A DNA stretch of 64,000 nucleotides from Devosia sp. (GCF_024707125.1 NZ_JANQAH010000003.1:186001-250000); one strand, 5' to 3'. Positions 1-9,435 are shown, counted from the first letter of the stretch. Notes: a model not told the origin generated them from the sequence alone. Translations and numbers: made by a program.

Positions 1-74
1 TCAACGTCATGGCCGGGCCGAAGCGGGTGTGGAAATTCCACAATGCGCCGGAGCATGAGTGGATGCTGAAGTAG
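1..74 (+). CDS. C-terminal end of an unidentified protein (partial)
   Basis: An open frame enters from the left edge and ends at a TAG at 72-74. The visible tail reads NVMAGPKRVWKFHNAPEHEW followed by MLK, about 23 residues. This is too little to assign a family. It is called a gene end because a REPIN-type palindrome begins 20 bases after the stop, as it does after several other genes in this window. The upstream sequence is outside the window. Confidence 0.45.
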   Translation, partial: NVMAGPKRVWKFHNAPEHEWMLK

Positions 75-93
75 GGTTTGCCGCCCCCCACCG

Positions 94-165
94 CGTCATT
101 CCCGCGAAAGCGGGAATCCTTCTTCCTAAAACGGAGATCCCCGCTTTCGCGGGGATGACACTGTG
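94..165. repeat. REPIN-type doublet palindrome, copy 1
   Basis: The element begins GTCATTCCCGCGAAAGCGGG and ends with the near reverse complement CCCGCTTTCGCGGGGATGAC. Each half is itself a hairpin with a short loop, so the whole can fold as one long hairpin or two small ones. Near-identical elements lie at about 18907, 32371, 43493, 55097 and, degraded, 60371. It lies between the first partial gene and the iolG-like gene. Confidence 0.85.
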
Positions 166-190
166 ATTGTGATGGTGCTCGCGGAGGCGA

Positions 191-1228
191 TCAACGGCCC
201 TGGAAGACCGATTTGTCGGCCATCACGCCGGTGATTTCGCTGACCTTGACCGTCCGGCCTTCCCTAGCGGATTTCAGGGCGGCGTCGGCAAGGGCGAGGG
301 CGATGAGGCCGTCGGTGCCGCTGGGCGAGGCCGGGGATTTTGATTCAACGAAATCGATGAAGCTGCTGATTTCTCTCGCGTAAGCTTCGGTGTAGCGGGT
401 CATGAAGAAGTCGTGCAGCGGCGGGCGGGTGTAGCCGGTGGCGTTGGCGATTTCGATGGAGACCGGGCGCTGGTTTTCGGCGGCGACGGCGCCCTTAGAG
501 CCGTGGACTTCGATGCGCTGATCGTAGCCATAGGTGGCGCGGCGGGAATTCGAAATCGTGGCGTGTTTTCCCGTGGCCGTGGAGAGCATGACCGAGACGC
601 TGTCGAAGTCGCCGGCGGTGCCGATGGCGGGGTCGACGAGGACGGAGGCCTGGGCGGTCACGGCGTCGATCTCTTCGCCGAGGAGGAAGCGCGCCATGTC
701 GAAGTCATGGATCGTCATGTCGCGGAAAATGCCGCCGGAGCGCTTGATGTAGTCGACCGGCGGGGCGCCGGGGTCGCGCGAGATGATGGTGACCATTTCG
801 ACGTCGCCGATCTGGCCGGTGCTGATCGCTTCCTTGACGGCCTGGAAGTGTGGGTCGAAGCGGCGGTTGAAGCCGACCATGAGGGTGGCGGCGGTTTCGT
901 CGACGACGCGGATGCAGGCTTTTACGCGCTCGATGTCGAGGTCGACGGGCTTTTCGCAGAAGATGGCTTTGCCGGCGCGGGCGAAGCGCTCGATGAGGTC
1001 GGCGTGCGTGTCTGTGGGGGTGCAGATGACGACGGCGTCGATGTCGGCAGAGGCGAGGATGGTGTCGATGGTGCGGACTTCGGCGCCGTATTGGGTGGCG
1101 ATGGCGTTCGCTGCATCGGCCATGGGATCGGCGACGGCGACGAGTTTCGCCTTGGCATTGGAGCCGATGGCCTTAGCGTGAACTTTGCCAATGCGGCCGG
1201 CGCCGAGCAGGCCAAAACGAACGGTCAT
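191..1228 (-). CDS. iolG: Gfo/Idh/MocA oxidoreductase, inositol 2-dehydrogenase-like
   Basis: This 345-residue protein is an NAD-dependent sugar or cyclitol dehydrogenase of the cytoplasm. Its closest recognisable subgroup is inositol 2-dehydrogenase, which oxidises myo-inositol to scyllo-inosose. The N-terminal Rossmann motif is GLLGAGRIG at residues 6-14. The substrate-domain hallmark CEKPVDLD follows near residue 92, then GGIFRDMTIHDFDMARFLLG. The ATG at 1228 has a GGAGGAA ribosome site and places the Rossmann motif at the usual position; a longer frame upstream would add 73 residues unlike the family. No other inositol genes are nearby, so the exact substrate is inferred. Confidence 0.85.
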   Translation of the reverse strand: MTVRFGLLGAGRIGKVHAKAIGSNAKAKLVAVADPMADAANAIATQYGAEVRTIDTILASADIDAVVICTPTDTHADLIERFARAGKAIFCEKPVDLDIERVKACIRVVDETAATLMVGFNRRFDPHFQAVKEAISTGQIGDVEMVTIISRDPGAPPVDYIKRSGGIFRDMTIHDFDMARFLLGEEIDAVTAQASVLVDPAIGTAGDFDSVSVMLSTATGKHATISNSRRATYGYDQRIEVHGSKGAVAAENQRPVSIEIANATGYTRPPLHDFFMTRYTEAYAREISSFIDFVESKSPASPSGTDGLIALALADAALKSAREGRTVKVSEITGVMADKSVFQGR

Positions 1229-1472
1229 AGCGGGGTTCCTCCACCCGAAAATTGGTATGGAATGAATAGGCGATTTTTGGGTCGGATGGAATGAGAATTC
1301 TAGCAGGAGTGATGGGATTCGGGCTTGCCTAACCCCCACCCTTGATCCCCCACAAAGGGGAGGGAGGCGCGGGCTGAGGCACCGCGGTTCCATCGTGGGG
1401 GCCACGCCCTCGTGGTTCGAGGTACGCTGCGCTTCGCACCTCACCATGAGGTCTACTGGGAGAGGTGAAGGG
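1229..1472. other. Intergenic region with C-rich repeat fragment
   Basis: This holds the promoter side of the iolG-like gene and the region downstream of nothing but the merR gene end. At 1329-1378 lies a C-rich block containing CCCCCACAAAGGGGAGGG, which resembles the GGGGGAGG palindromes at 6.4 kb and 15.4 kb. I see no gene in it. Confidence 0.4.
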
Positions 1473-1928
1473 TCAGTGTTCGCGGGCGCGTTCGAGGATG
1501 CGTTTGCACTCGAGAAGCTCGCGAAGGACTTCGGAGAGTTTTTCGCGCGATTCTTCGTCTAGGCTGGGGTCGGCGGTAAGAACGGCCTCTTCGATCTCGG
1601 CCTCGTCGGCTGCAGCCTGGGCTTCCTCGATGAGAGGGATGATCTCGTCCAGGCCCTTGCCTTCGCCGACGGCGATGACATAGCGCGGACCCTGGTCCTT
1701 GAGGATCTTTTGGACGCCCTTGATCGTAAAACCTTGATCGTAGAGCAGGTGACGGATGCCGCGGAGCAGCAGGACGTCTTCGGGGCGGTAGTAGCGGCGG
1801 CCGCCGCCGCGCTTCAGGGGCTTGATGGTGGCGAAGCGGGTTTCCCAGAATCGGAGGACGTGCTGAGGAAGATCGAGCTCTTCCGCGGCCTCTGAGATTG
1901 TCCGGAATGCGTCTGGAGACTTGTCCAA
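1473..1928 (-). CDS. MerR-family transcriptional regulator
   Basis: A 151-residue DNA-binding protein with an N-terminal MerR helix-turn-helix ([20 protein letters not shown], residues 12-31) and the family wing [18 protein letters not shown]. The C-terminal third is acidic and helical ([15 protein letters not shown]), probably a dimerisation coiled coil. No effector cysteines of the metal-sensing type are visible. It begins with a TTG codon ([12 protein letters not shown]), preceded by a strong GGAGGGG about 10 bases upstream. It follows ihfA closely, an arrangement common in Rhizobiales genomes. The target genes are unknown. Confidence 0.9.
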   Translation of the reverse strand: MDKSPDAFRTISEAAEELDLPQHVLRFWETRFATIKPLKRGGGRRYYRPEDVLLLRGIRHLLYDQGFTIKGVQKILKDQGPRYVIAVGEGKGLDEIIPLIEEAQAAADEAEIEEAVLTADPSLDEESREKLSEVLRELLECKRILERAREH

Positions 1929-1955
1929 ACCGCCTGCCCCTCCAGTAAGAAAGCC

Positions 1956-2267
1956 TTACTTTTCAGAGGCGACCATAGACTTGTTGATTTTGGACTTCAA
2001 CACGTTGCTGGGTTTGAACACAAGAACCTGCCGGGGGAGGATAGGCACCTCTTCGCCGGTCTTGGGATTGCGGCCAATCCGCTCGTTCTTCGAGCGCACC
2101 TGGAAGGAGCCGAATGAAGAGAGTTTCACATTGGCGCCGGTGATCAGGGCGTCGGTGATGAGTTCGAGAACACGTTCGACCAGTTCGGCCGACTCGGTTC
2201 GCGACAGGCCGACAGAGCCATAAACAGCTTCCGCCAGGTCTGCCCGCGTTACCGTCTTCTGCGTCAT
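1956..2267 (-). CDS. ihfA: Integration host factor subunit alpha
   Basis: A 103-residue HU/IHF-fold DNA-bending protein, one half of the IHF heterodimer that bends DNA in recombination, replication and sigma-54 promoters. The sequence runs [32 protein letters not shown], then the beta-arm signature [20 protein letters not shown] with the intercalating-proline region. The ATG at 2267 is preferred over a GTG two codons upstream because homologs begin with this short lysine-rich start and a GGGGG sits just upstream. merR follows 27 bases downstream, probably on the same transcript. Confidence 0.95.
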   Translation of the reverse strand: MTQKTVTRADLAEAVYGSVGLSRTESAELVERVLELITDALITGANVKLSSFGSFQVRSKNERIGRNPKTGEEVPILPRQVLVFKPSNVLKSKINKSMVASEK

Positions 2268-2476
2268 TCGCACCCCCGTGGTTCAGGACTGGCTTCCCGG
2301 GCCAGCGTGATATTTTTTCTTCCGCTGTCGCCAATCAGCCTCCGCAGATTGGCAGGAAAACCTTCCTTTGATCGACGCGGCCAATCGTCAATTCGCCTGG
2401 CCTTAACGTCAGGCTCCTCCACCCGGCAGGACACTAACGCCTTGAAACGCTTGAGGTCAATCGGCTCAATGCCCGA
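2268..2476. other. fabH-ihfA spacer with inverted repeat
   Basis: This 209-base spacer contains an inverted repeat, GCCAATC at 2330-2336 and GATTGGC at 2347-2353, followed on the minus strand by an A-rich stretch. It could end the fabH transcript weakly or shape the ihfA leader. No coding sequence is apparent. Confidence 0.3.
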
Positions 2477-3454
2477 CTACCAGCGAATGAGCGAGGCCCC
2501 CCAGGTGAATCCGCCGCCCATGGCTTCAAGCATGACGAGATCACCCTGCTTGATGCGTCCATCGGCCACAGCAACGCTCAGAGCGAGCGGCACGGAGGCT
2601 GCGGAGGTATTGGCGTGGATGTCGACGGTGGTCACGACCTTTTCGGGCGGCAGGCCGAGCTTGGCCCCTGCCCCGTCGATGATGCGCTTGTTGGCCTGGT
2701 GCGGCACGAACCAGTCGAGATCGTCTACCGTGTAGCCGCCCTGCTCCAGCGCCTTGTAGACGACGTCGGTGATCTTGCCGACAGCGTGGCGGAAGACTTC
2801 CGCGCCAGCCATGTGCACATGGCCCGTGGTGCCGGTGGTGGACGGGCCGCCATCGACATAGAGCTTCTGCCAATGGTGACCATCGGAGCGCAGAGCGGAC
2901 GAGAGAACGCCGCGCTCAGGCTCGCCATCGGCCAGTTCGACGCGCTCGAGAATCATGGCGCCGGCGCCGTCGCCGAAGAGCACGCAGGTGGTGCGGTCGG
3001 TCCAGTCGAGGAGGCGCGTAAAGGTTTCGGCGCCGATGACGAGGACGCGGTTGGCGAGGCCGTTCTTGATGTAGCTGTCGGCCGTGGTGACGGCATAGAC
3101 AAAGCCCGAGCAGACGGCCTGCAGGTCGAAGGCGAAGCCGTGATGGATGCCGAGCTTCATCTGTACGAGGGTCGCGGCGGCCGGGAAGGTATAGTCCGGG
3201 GTCGTGGTGGCGACGATGATGAGGTCGATGTCTTCCGGCGTCATACCGGCATTGTCGAGTGCGGCCCGGGCGGCGGCGACGGCGAGGTCGGAGGTGAATT
3301 CGCCTTCCGCGGCGACATGGCGCTCCTTGATGCCGACGCGCTGCTGGATCCACTCGTCGGACGTGTCGACGGTCTTGGCCAACTCTTCATTGGTCAGGAT
3401 TTTTTGGGGCAGGTAGCTACCGACCCCGCGGACAATTGAACGAACTCTGGTCAC
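2477..3454 (-). CDS. fabH: Beta-ketoacyl-ACP synthase III
   Basis: This 325-residue condensing enzyme starts fatty-acid synthesis by joining acetyl-CoA to malonyl-ACP. The Cys-His-Asn catalytic set is visible: cysteine in [10 protein letters not shown], histidine in [11 protein letters not shown] and asparagine in [12 protein letters not shown]. The length and glycine-rich end ([16 protein letters not shown]) are full. The start is a GTG overlapping the plsX stop as GTGA, which implies translational coupling to plsX, the usual partner in lipid-precursor synthesis. Confidence 0.97.
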   Translation of the reverse strand: MTRVRSIVRGVGSYLPQKILTNEELAKTVDTSDEWIQQRVGIKERHVAAEGEFTSDLAVAAARAALDNAGMTPEDIDLIIVATTTPDYTFPAAATLVQMKLGIHHGFAFDLQAVCSGFVYAVTTADSYIKNGLANRVLVIGAETFTRLLDWTDRTTCVLFGDGAGAMILERVELADGEPERGVLSSALRSDGHHWQKLYVDGGPSTTGTTGHVHMAGAEVFRHAVGKITDVVYKALEQGGYTVDDLDWFVPHQANKRIIDGAGAKLGLPPEKVVTTVDIHANTSAASVPLALSVAVADGRIKQGDLVMLEAMGGGFTWGASLIRW

Positions 3455-4521
3455 GCCGACTTGGCCTCGGAATCAGAAGGCAGCTCGGAAGCTGCAACAT
3501 GGACGGGGAAGCGCTTCACGCTGTCGCTGATCTTTTCGATCAGGTTGCTGCGCGCCATTTCATAGGCAAGGCCCAGGGCGCTCTTGTACCCGACTTCGTC
3601 GGTACCGCCATGGGATTTGATGACGACGCCATTGAGGCCCATGAAGACGCCCCCATTGACGGCGCGGGGGTCCATCTTGCGGCGCAGGGCCGTAAGGGCG
3701 GACGAGGCGAAGAAGGCGCCGAGCATGCTGATCCAATTGGATTTGAGCGCGGTGCGCAGATAAGTGGCGACCTGGCGGGCGGTGCCTTCGGCGGTCTTGA
3801 GGGCCACATTGCCGACAAAGCCTTCGGTGACGACGACGTCGACCGTGCCCTTGCCGATATCGTCGCCCTCGACAAAGCCGTGATAGGTGAAGCCGGCGCC
3901 GGAGGCCTGCTGCAGGATCTTGCTGGCTTCCTTGATGTAATCGAGGCCCTTTACCTCTTCGGTGCCGATATTGAGCAGACCGACGGTGGGCTTTTCGGAA
4001 TCAAAGAGCGAACGGGCCAGGGCGGAGCCCAGAATGGCATAGTCGACGAGCTGGCGCGCATCGGCACCGATGGTCGCGCCCATATCCAGCACGATGATGT
4101 CGGAGCGGACGGTGGGCCAGATGGCGGCGATGCCGGGGCGAGAAATGCCTTCCATGGGGCGGAGGCAGAAGGTGGCCATGGCCATCAGGGCGCCAGTATT
4201 GCCGCCGGATATGGCGACATCGGCTTCCTTGTCCTTAACGGCCTGGATCGCCATCCACATGGAGGAGACGTTTCGGCCCTTCCTGAGGGCCTGGCTGGGC
4301 TTTTCGTCCATGGCGATCACTTCTTCGCAGTGACGCACCTGGCTCGCGGCCTTGAGCCGGGGAAATTCTTCAAGGAGCGGGTCAATCTGCTCCTTGCGGC
4401 CATGGAAGATGAAACGGGTGTTCTTACGCTCGCGCAAGGCCAGATCGGCGCCATGGATAACCGCGCGCGGGGCGTGGTCGCCCCCCATGGCATCCACGGA
4501 AATCGTTATATATTCGGTCAT
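3451..4521 (-). CDS. plsX: Phosphate acyltransferase PlsX
   Basis: This 356-residue enzyme converts acyl-ACP to acyl-phosphate, the acyl donor for glycerol-3-phosphate acylation by PlsY. Family motifs are [11 protein letters not shown] near the N-terminus, the [10 protein letters not shown] block and the NIGTEEVKG segment. The ATG at 4521 matches the family start; upstream in-frame codons would add 50 unrelated residues. It lies 82 bases after the DUF177 gene and overlaps fabH by four bases, so the lipid genes are probably cotranscribed. Confidence 0.95.
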   Translation of the reverse strand: MTEYITISVDAMGGDHAPRAVIHGADLALRERKNTRFIFHGRKEQIDPLLEEFPRLKAASQVRHCEEVIAMDEKPSQALRKGRNVSSMWMAIQAVKDKEADVAISGGNTGALMAMATFCLRPMEGISRPGIAAIWPTVRSDIIVLDMGATIGADARQLVDYAILGSALARSLFDSEKPTVGLLNIGTEEVKGLDYIKEASKILQQASGAGFTYHGFVEGDDIGKGTVDVVVTEGFVGNVALKTAEGTARQVATYLRTALKSNWISMLGAFFASSALTALRRKMDPRAVNGGVFMGLNGVVIKSHGGTDEVGYKSALGLAYEMARSNLIEKISDSVKRFPVHVAASELPSDSEAKSA

Positions 4522-4603
4522 TTCAGCCCGTTTTTCGGCCCGCTTGGGCAGGCATTCCAACATATCCCATAGGGAAGTGGGTGCAAGCCCCGCCCAGGAA
4601 GGT

Positions 4604-5149
4604 TCAAGTTTCGCCCTTGTCCTTGAGCTGACGCAGGGCCGCAAAAGGACCGCTATCGTCTTCGGTGGCATCGACCCCGAGCGTTGAGAGGTCTTCGCCC
4701 TCGCGCCGCGGGTAGGGATCGATGGCCAGAGCCAGGGTTTCGATCAGGAGAGCGCTCAGGTCGACCTCCGGACCGTCGATATGATCGGGAAAATCGTCAT
4801 CTTCAAGGTCGATGAAAATTTCTGTGCCGGGCGCGGGCGCATGTGCCGTCTGACCGACGGGCAGGAAGACGCGGTCGACTTCCTCATCGATGTTCTGCGT
4901 GACCGGTTCGAAGCTGACGACGGAAGGTTGGACGATGCGCGCCTTGAGGCGCCCCTGTGCCCTCAGGCCGCCGCGCAGCGGGGCGACGGTGAGTTCGGCG
5001 ACGAAGCGGTCGACTGCGATCAGCTTCATTTCCTCGGCGATGCGGGCGCGGGTCGCTTCATCGGCATCGACACTGACGGACCGCCCGGCTGTGGGCAGTT
5101 TGTCGATGCGAACGATCGCGTCGAAAAGGGGCTCAGGCTGGTCTTTCAT
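4604..5149 (-). CDS. DUF177 (YceD) family protein
   Basis: A 181-residue soluble protein of the YceD/DUF177 family. In other bacteria this family is linked to 23S rRNA metabolism and usually sits by rpmF and plsX. The family signature appears in the acidic C-terminal half (DDFPDHIDGPEVDLSALLIE then LALAIDPYPRREG). Here rpmF is absent, but plsX follows. The ATG overlaps the stop of the upstream chaperone gene as ATGA. Its role here is inferred from family only. Confidence 0.85.
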   Translation of the reverse strand: MKDQPEPLFDAIVRIDKLPTAGRSVSVDADEATRARIAEEMKLIAVDRFVAELTVAPLRGGLRAQGRLKARIVQPSVVSFEPVTQNIDEEVDRVFLPVGQTAHAPAPGTEIFIDLEDDDFPDHIDGPEVDLSALLIETLALAIDPYPRREGEDLSTLGVDATEDDSGPFAALRQLKDKGET

Positions 5150-5670
5150 GCGGCATTTCCGAATGTCACTGTGCCGCCGGTGATGGTCTCAACCGGCAGG
5201 TCGGCCAGGGCCTTGTCCTGCGCCATGAAGTAGCCAGCGAGGGTGCGGGCATGCTCCATGCCGGCGCCACCATAGATATTGCGCGAGAACACGGTGGCCA
5301 AGGCTTCCTTGTCGCCGCGATCCATAGCTTCATTGATGGCAGCAAGAAGGCCGAAAAAGAGATTGCCCATCTTCTGGATTTTCTTGGGGACACCGAGGTC
5401 CCCTGCCCCCATTTCGCGCAGGGAGCGGTCCATATCCTTGAAGAAGAGGTCGAAGACGGCCTGGCTGAAATTCTTGGTGGCCTCGGCACCGCGCAGGCGC
5501 CGGAAGAGCAGCGCCATATGGAGGCTGATCATGTCGAAACGGCCGGTGACCGTATCGGGCACGCCCCATTCGGCATAGAAGACAGGTTGCCGGGATTGCG
5601 CCACAATGGCCCGATAGACGCCATAAACAGCGTCGGTTGCCGTGTTTTTGCGGAACAGAGACAGGATCAT
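5146..5670 (-). CDS. Ubiquinol-cytochrome c chaperone (UQCC1/Cbp3) family protein
   Basis: This 174-residue protein belongs to the family of the mitochondrial complex III assembly chaperone Cbp3/UQCC1. It probably helps assemble the cytochrome bc1 complex. Recognisable parts are the start MILSLFRKN, the block YAEWGVPDTVTGRFDMISLH and the helix MDRSLREMGAGDLGVPKKIQ. The ATG at 5670 is chosen because homologs start with this phrase; an ATG at 5706 would add 12 residues. It is divergent from bamE and heads the minus-strand run into DUF177, plsX and fabH. Confidence 0.88.
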   Translation of the reverse strand: MILSLFRKNTATDAVYGVYRAIVAQSRQPVFYAEWGVPDTVTGRFDMISLHMALLFRRLRGAEATKNFSQAVFDLFFKDMDRSLREMGAGDLGVPKKIQKMGNLFFGLLAAINEAMDRGDKEALATVFSRNIYGGAGMEHARTLAGYFMAQDKALADLPVETITGGTVTFGNAA

Positions 5671-5832
5671 GGGATTGCGCTCAGCCTCGGGATGGGTCAA
5701 ACACATGCAAAGTCAGCCGACCCAATGTCAGCTTGCCAAAAAGCCAGGTTGACAGCTACACATTCCGGCGACCAAAGGGCACGCGCCTTGTTGTCACGCC
5801 TATAGTCGAGAGCCATCGGGAAAGTCAAATTC

Positions 5833-6282
5833 ATGCCCATGCGTATTGCTTCCGCTCCCTTCGCACCGATCGCCGCTGCAGCCTTGCTGGCTGTTGCGCT
5901 GGCCGCCTGCACGAGCAGCACGTCGCTCGTCACCAAGAGGACGCAGGGCTACGAAATTTCCGATAGCGCGATGCAGCAGATTCGCGTGGGCCAGAGCCAG
6001 GATCTGGTGACGCTGGTGCTCGGCTCGCCGCAGTCGACCAATACCTTTGGCGACCAGACCGCCTGGTACTATGTGCAGACCAAGGTGGCGCAGACCTCGT
6101 TCGGCATGAACACCGCGCTCGAGCGCACCGTGCTCGCGATTTATTTCGACAAGAACAAGAAGGTCGTGGACAAGGCCGTCTACACCGCTGCTGATGGCAA
6201 GGTCGTCGCGGTGGAAAGCCGCCGTACCCCGTCTTATGGCGAAGACCGCACGTTTATCGATCAGATCTTGCAGTCGTTCTGA
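5833..6282 (+). CDS. bamE: Outer membrane protein assembly factor BamE
   Basis: A 149-residue lipoprotein of the SmpA/BamE family, an accessory of the BAM machine that inserts beta-barrel proteins in the outer membrane. The signal peptide ends in a lipobox (VALAACTSS, cysteine near residue 26). The BamE fold is marked by IRVGQSQDLVTLVLGSPQS and NTFGDQTAWYYVQTK. ATGs at 5833 and 5839 are both possible; the first is listed. It stands alone, divergent from the UQCC chaperone gene, and is followed by a clear terminator. Confidence 0.92.
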   Translation: MPMRIASAPFAPIAAAALLAVALAACTSSTSLVTKRTQGYEISDSAMQQIRVGQSQDLVTLVLGSPQSTNTFGDQTAWYYVQTKVAQTSFGMNTALERTVLAIYFDKNKKVVDKAVYTAADGKVVAVESRRTPSYGEDRTFIDQILQSF

Positions 6283-6307
6283 GGTTTTTCGGAACGCAGA
6301 GAATTGG

Positions 6308-6340
6308 AAAAGCCCCGGTTTTGCCGGGGCTTTTTGTTTT
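6308..6340 (+). terminator. Rho-independent terminator of bamE
   Basis: The stem AAGCCCCGG/CCGGGGCTT with loop TTTTG is followed by TTTTTGTTTT. It lies about 27 bases after the bamE stop codon. Confidence 0.9.
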
Positions 6341-6361
6341 GGGGCAGTTGCATCGGGGCTC

Positions 6362-6545
6362 ACATCACCCCTCCCAGCCTCCCCCATCAAGGGGGAGGTG
6401 CTGCATCGAGTGTGAGGCACTATCCCATTCAAACTCACCGTACCTTCACCTCCCCCTTGATGGGGGAGGCAGGGAGGGGGTGTGAGAGCCAAGGTCCTAG
6501 CGCGTGAACACCCCTCCCCCGCCCTCCCCGTCAAGGGGAGGGTGT
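6362..6545. repeat. Cluster of C/G-rich palindromes between bamE and nusB
   Basis: Three related palindromes stand in a row between the convergent genes bamE and nusB. The first holds CCTCCCCCATCAAGGGGGAG (6370-6392). The second is its inverted copy, CTCCCCCTTGATGGGGGAGG (6450-6470). The third, CCTCCCCGTCAAGGGGAGGG (6522-6541), is shorter. The first two face each other across about 55 bases, like the REPIN-type doublets elsewhere. The whole 318-base gap 6283-6600 holds only the bamE terminator and these repeats. Confidence 0.75.
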
Positions 6546-6600
6546 CGCACCGAGTGCGTCAAAGTTTTGTGCGAAGGCCTGTGTCAGGGCGACCTGGCGG

Positions 6601-7092
6601 TCAGCTCTTCTTTTCCAGATCCACACCAGCGCTCCGCGCGATGGAATCAAGCGCGGCGTTGACCATGCCGGAGGCGTCTTCTTCGAAGAAGGCGCGGGCG
6701 ACGTCGACATATTCAGTGATGACGACGCGGGCCGGGATGTCTCTACGGCGCAGGAGTTCGAAGGCGGCGGCGCGGAGGATGGCGCGGAGCGTGGAATCGA
6801 TGCGATCGATCGGCCAGTCTTCGGCCAGGGCCTTGTCGATGGCGGGGTCGATCTCGAGCTGGTTCTTGGTGACGCCGCGCACGATCTGGCCGAAGAAATC
6901 GGCATCGGCCGGCAGGTATTGTTCGCCCTCGACTTCGCGGCCGAGATGGAAGGCACTGAACTGGGCCAGCGTGTCTTCCAGCGTCTGGCGCCCCACATCC
7001 ATCTGGTAGAGCGCCTGGACAGCCGCGAGGCGGGCGGCGCCGCGCTGGTTGGCTGGACGCGAATTGTTCGGGATGGGGGGCGTATCAGTCAT
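6601..7092 (-). CDS. nusB: Transcription antitermination factor NusB
   Basis: A 163-residue all-helical RNA-binding protein that, with NusE (S10), binds boxA RNA for rRNA antitermination. Family motifs are RGAARLAAVQALYQMDVG at residues 18-35, then IDSTLRAILRAAAFELL and VVITEYVDVARAFFEEDASG. The ATG directly abuts the ribH stop (TAAATG). It is the last gene of the glyA-nrdR-ribH-nusB run and faces bamE across the repeat cluster. Confidence 0.96.
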   Translation of the reverse strand: MTDTPPIPNNSRPANQRGAARLAAVQALYQMDVGRQTLEDTLAQFSAFHLGREVEGEQYLPADADFFGQIVRGVTKNQLEIDPAIDKALAEDWPIDRIDSTLRAILRAAAFELLRRRDIPARVVITEYVDVARAFFEEDASGMVNAALDSIARSAGVDLEKKS

Positions 7093-7575
7093 TTATGCGT
7101 TCAACTTTGCCTTGAGAGCGGCGAGAGCAAGGGCGGCGCGGGCGGCATCGCCACCACGATCGCCATCGGCGACGCGGGCGCGGGTCCAGGCCTGGCCTTC
7201 GTTCTCGACCGTAAGAATGCCGATGCCAAGCGGCAAGGCATCCACCACCGCCAATTCGGCAAGGGCGCGGATGCTTTCGCTGGCGACGGACACGTAGTGA
7301 TTGGACTGGCCACGGATAACGCAGCCGAGGGCGACGTAGCCATCATAATTGTCGGTTTCGAGAGCCATGGCGACGCCGACGGGCACTTCCATGGCGCCGG
7401 GGACGGCGATGACGTCAAAGGTGGCGCCGGCGGCCTTGAGGGCGGCGCTGGCGCCAGCCTTCATCTCATCGGCGATGCCGGGATAGGCCCTGCCCTCGAC
7501 GATGAGGAAATGGAGCCCCTCAGCCGAATTGGGCTCGATCGAAAAGCGTTCGCCGTAAGAATCCATAGCAGACAT
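7093..7575 (-). CDS. ribH: 6,7-dimethyl-8-ribityllumazine synthase
   Basis: A lumazine synthase of about 160 residues, catalysing the penultimate step of riboflavin synthesis. Visible motifs are PGAMEVPVGVAMAL and GCVIRGQSNHY, where many homologs have RGET, then GILTVENEGQAWTRA. Two in-frame ATGs, 7575 and 7566, are served by AAAGG or AAGG; the first is listed. nusB follows with no gap, as is usual. Upstream lies nrdR after 61 bases, with no ribD or ribE between, unlike the common alphaproteobacterial order. Confidence 0.93.
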   Translation of the reverse strand: MSAMDSYGERFSIEPNSAEGLHFLIVEGRAYPGIADEMKAGASAALKAAGATFDVIAVPGAMEVPVGVAMALETDNYDGYVALGCVIRGQSNHYVSVASESIRALAELAVVDALPLGIGILTVENEGQAWTRARVADGDRGGDAARAALALAALKAKLNA

Positions 7576-7636
7576 CCTTGCCTTTGCTACCCAACCCCAT
7601 AGTCCGGCCCGCAACGGCGAGCAAGGCGAGACTAGA

Positions 7637-8116
7637 TCAATCGTCCTCGGGAAGGGGCGTATTCGCGTCGGAATCAAGCTCGGCGAGGAAATCGCGGAAA
7701 TCGTCGGGACCGGCGAAATTCTTGTAGACCGAGGCGAAGCGGACGAAGGCGACGTGGTCGAGGCCCTTGAGGCCGACCATAACATATTCACCGATCTGAT
7801 CGGAGGTAATTTCAACGTCGCCAAGGCTTTCGAGCTGGCGGACGATGCCCGAAATCATGCGCTCGACGCGCTCAGGATCGACCGAGCGCTTGCGTAGCGC
7901 CGTGTTGACCGAGCGAGTGAGCTTTTCGCGATCGAAGGGGACTTTTCGGCCGGTTTTCTTGACCACCGTCAGATCGCGCAACTGTACGCGCTCAAAGGTA
8001 GTGAAGCGGCCGCCGCAGGCATTGCACACGCGGCGGCGGCGGATAGCGCCCGAATCTTCGGTCGGGCGGCTATCCTTCACCTGGGTATCGTCATTGCCAC
8101 AATAGGGGCAGCGCAT
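7637..8116 (-). CDS. nrdR: Transcriptional repressor NrdR
   Basis: A 159-residue regulator of ribonucleotide reductase genes that senses ATP/dATP. The N-terminal zinc ribbon has the pairs CPYC at residues 3-6 and CNAC at residues 31-34. The ATP-cone follows, with the start [18 protein letters not shown]. It lies 20 bases after glyA, so the two are likely cotranscribed. Confidence 0.97.
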   Translation of the reverse strand: MRCPYCGNDDTQVKDSRPTEDSGAIRRRRVCNACGGRFTTFERVQLRDLTVVKKTGRKVPFDREKLTRSVNTALRKRSVDPERVERMISGIVRQLESLGDVEITSDQIGEYVMVGLKGLDHVAFVRFASVYKNFAGPDDFRDFLAELDSDANTPLPEDD

Positions 8117-8136
8117 CCTTATGTGGCCCTTTCAGA

Positions 8137-9435
8137 TCAGCCGTAGATCGGGAAGCGGTCGGTCAGCGTCTTAACCTTGGCGCGGACTTCGGCTTCGACG
8201 GCGCCGTTGTTGTCATCGCCATTGGTCTTGAGGCCATCGAGCACTTCGATGATGTATTCGCCCACAAGCTTGAATTCGGCCGTGCCGAAGCCGCGCGAGG
8301 TGCCGGCCGGGGTGCCGAGACGCACGCCCGAGGTGATCGCGGGCTTTTCCGGATCGAAGGGCACGGCGTTCTTGTTGCAGGTGATGTGGGCGCGGCCGAG
8401 GGCGTTTTCAGTCGCCTTGCCGGTGAGGCCCTTGGGACGGAGGTCAACCAGCATCAGGTGGTTGTCGGTGCCGCCCGAGACGATGTCGACGCCGCCCTTG
8501 ACGAGGGTTTCGGCGAGCACCTGGGCATTGGCCACGACCTGCTGGGCGTAGAGCTTGAATTCGGGCTGCAGCGCTTCCTTGAAGGCCACGGCCTTGGCGG
8601 CGATGACGTGCATCAGCGGGCCGCCCTGGATGCCCGGGAAAATGGCCGAATTGATCTTCTTGGCGATGTCTTCATCGTTGGTGAGGATCAGGCCGCCGCG
8701 CGGGCCGCGCAGGGTCTTGTGGGTCGTCGTGGTGGCGACGTGGGCGTGCGGGAACGGGCTGGGGTAGACGCCGCCAGCGACGAGGCCGGCAACGTGGGCC
8801 ATGTCGACGAAAAGGATGGCGCCGACTTCATCGGCGATGGCGCGGAACTCGGCCCAGTCCATGATGCGCGAATAGGCCGAGAAACCAGCAACGATCATCT
8901 TGGGCTTGTGCTCGCGGGCGAGCTGACGGACCTGGTCCATATCGACGCGGCCGTCCTGCTTGCGCAGGCCGTACTGGATGGCGTTGAACCACTTGCCCGA
9001 CTGGTTGGGCTTGGCGCCGTGGGTCAGGTGACCACCGGCATCGAGCGACATGCCGAGGATGGTGTCGCCGGGCTGGATCAGGGCCTGATAGACGCCCTGA
9101 TTGGCCTGCGAACCGGAATTGGGCTGGACGTTGGCAAACGCGGTGCCGAAGAGCTGCTTGGCGCGCTCGATGGCGAGGCTTTCGGCGACGTCGACATACT
9201 GGCAGCCGCCATAGTAGCGCTTGCCGGGATAGCCTTCGGCATACTTGTTGGTCAGCACCGAGCCCTGGGCTTCGAGCACGGCCTGGGAAACGATGTTTTC
9301 CGAGGCGATCAGCTCGATTTCGCTCTGCTGGCGACCGAGTTCGTCCTGAATGGCCTTGGCGATTTCCGGGTCGGTTTGAGCAACCGAGGCGGAAAAGAAA
9401 TGGGGAAAGAGCGGGGTAGAAGTGGCAGCGCTCAT
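8137..9435 (-). CDS. glyA: Serine hydroxymethyltransferase
   Basis: A 432-residue PLP enzyme that interconverts serine and glycine and charges tetrahydrofolate with one-carbon units. The PLP-lysine motif is [14 protein letters not shown]. Other family blocks are [19 protein letters not shown] and [11 protein letters not shown]. The length is full for the alphaproteobacterial form. It is the first gene of the glyA-nrdR-ribH-nusB run; its leader is in the long gene-free region upstream. Confidence 0.98.
   Translation of the reverse strand: MSAATSTPLFPHFFSASVAQTDPEIAKAIQDELGRQQSEIELIASENIVSQAVLEAQGSVLTNKYAEGYPGKRYYGGCQYVDVAESLAIERAKQLFGTAFANVQPNSGSQANQGVYQALIQPGDTILGMSLDAGGHLTHGAKPNQSGKWFNAIQYGLRKQDGRVDMDQVRQLAREHKPKMIVAGFSAYSRIMDWAEFRAIADEVGAILFVDMAHVAGLVAGGVYPSPFPHAHVATTTTHKTLRGPRGGLILTNDEDIAKKINSAIFPGIQGGPLMHVIAAKAVAFKEALQPEFKLYAQQVVANAQVLAETLVKGGVDIVSGGTDNHLMLVDLRPKGLTGKATENALGRAHITCNKNAVPFDPEKPAITSGVRLGTPAGTSRGFGTAEFKLVGEYIIEVLDGLKTNGDDNNGAVEAEVRAKVKTLTDRFPIYG

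Noticed and set aside
413..1294. A 293-codon plus-strand frame opposite the iolG-like gene
   Set aside because: Glycine/aspartate-rich shadow of the Rossmann enzyme, with no motif.
4604..5149. Loss of rpmF next to DUF177 as an anomaly
   Set aside because: In alphaproteobacteria this linkage is commonly absent, and plsX-fabH linkage is kept.
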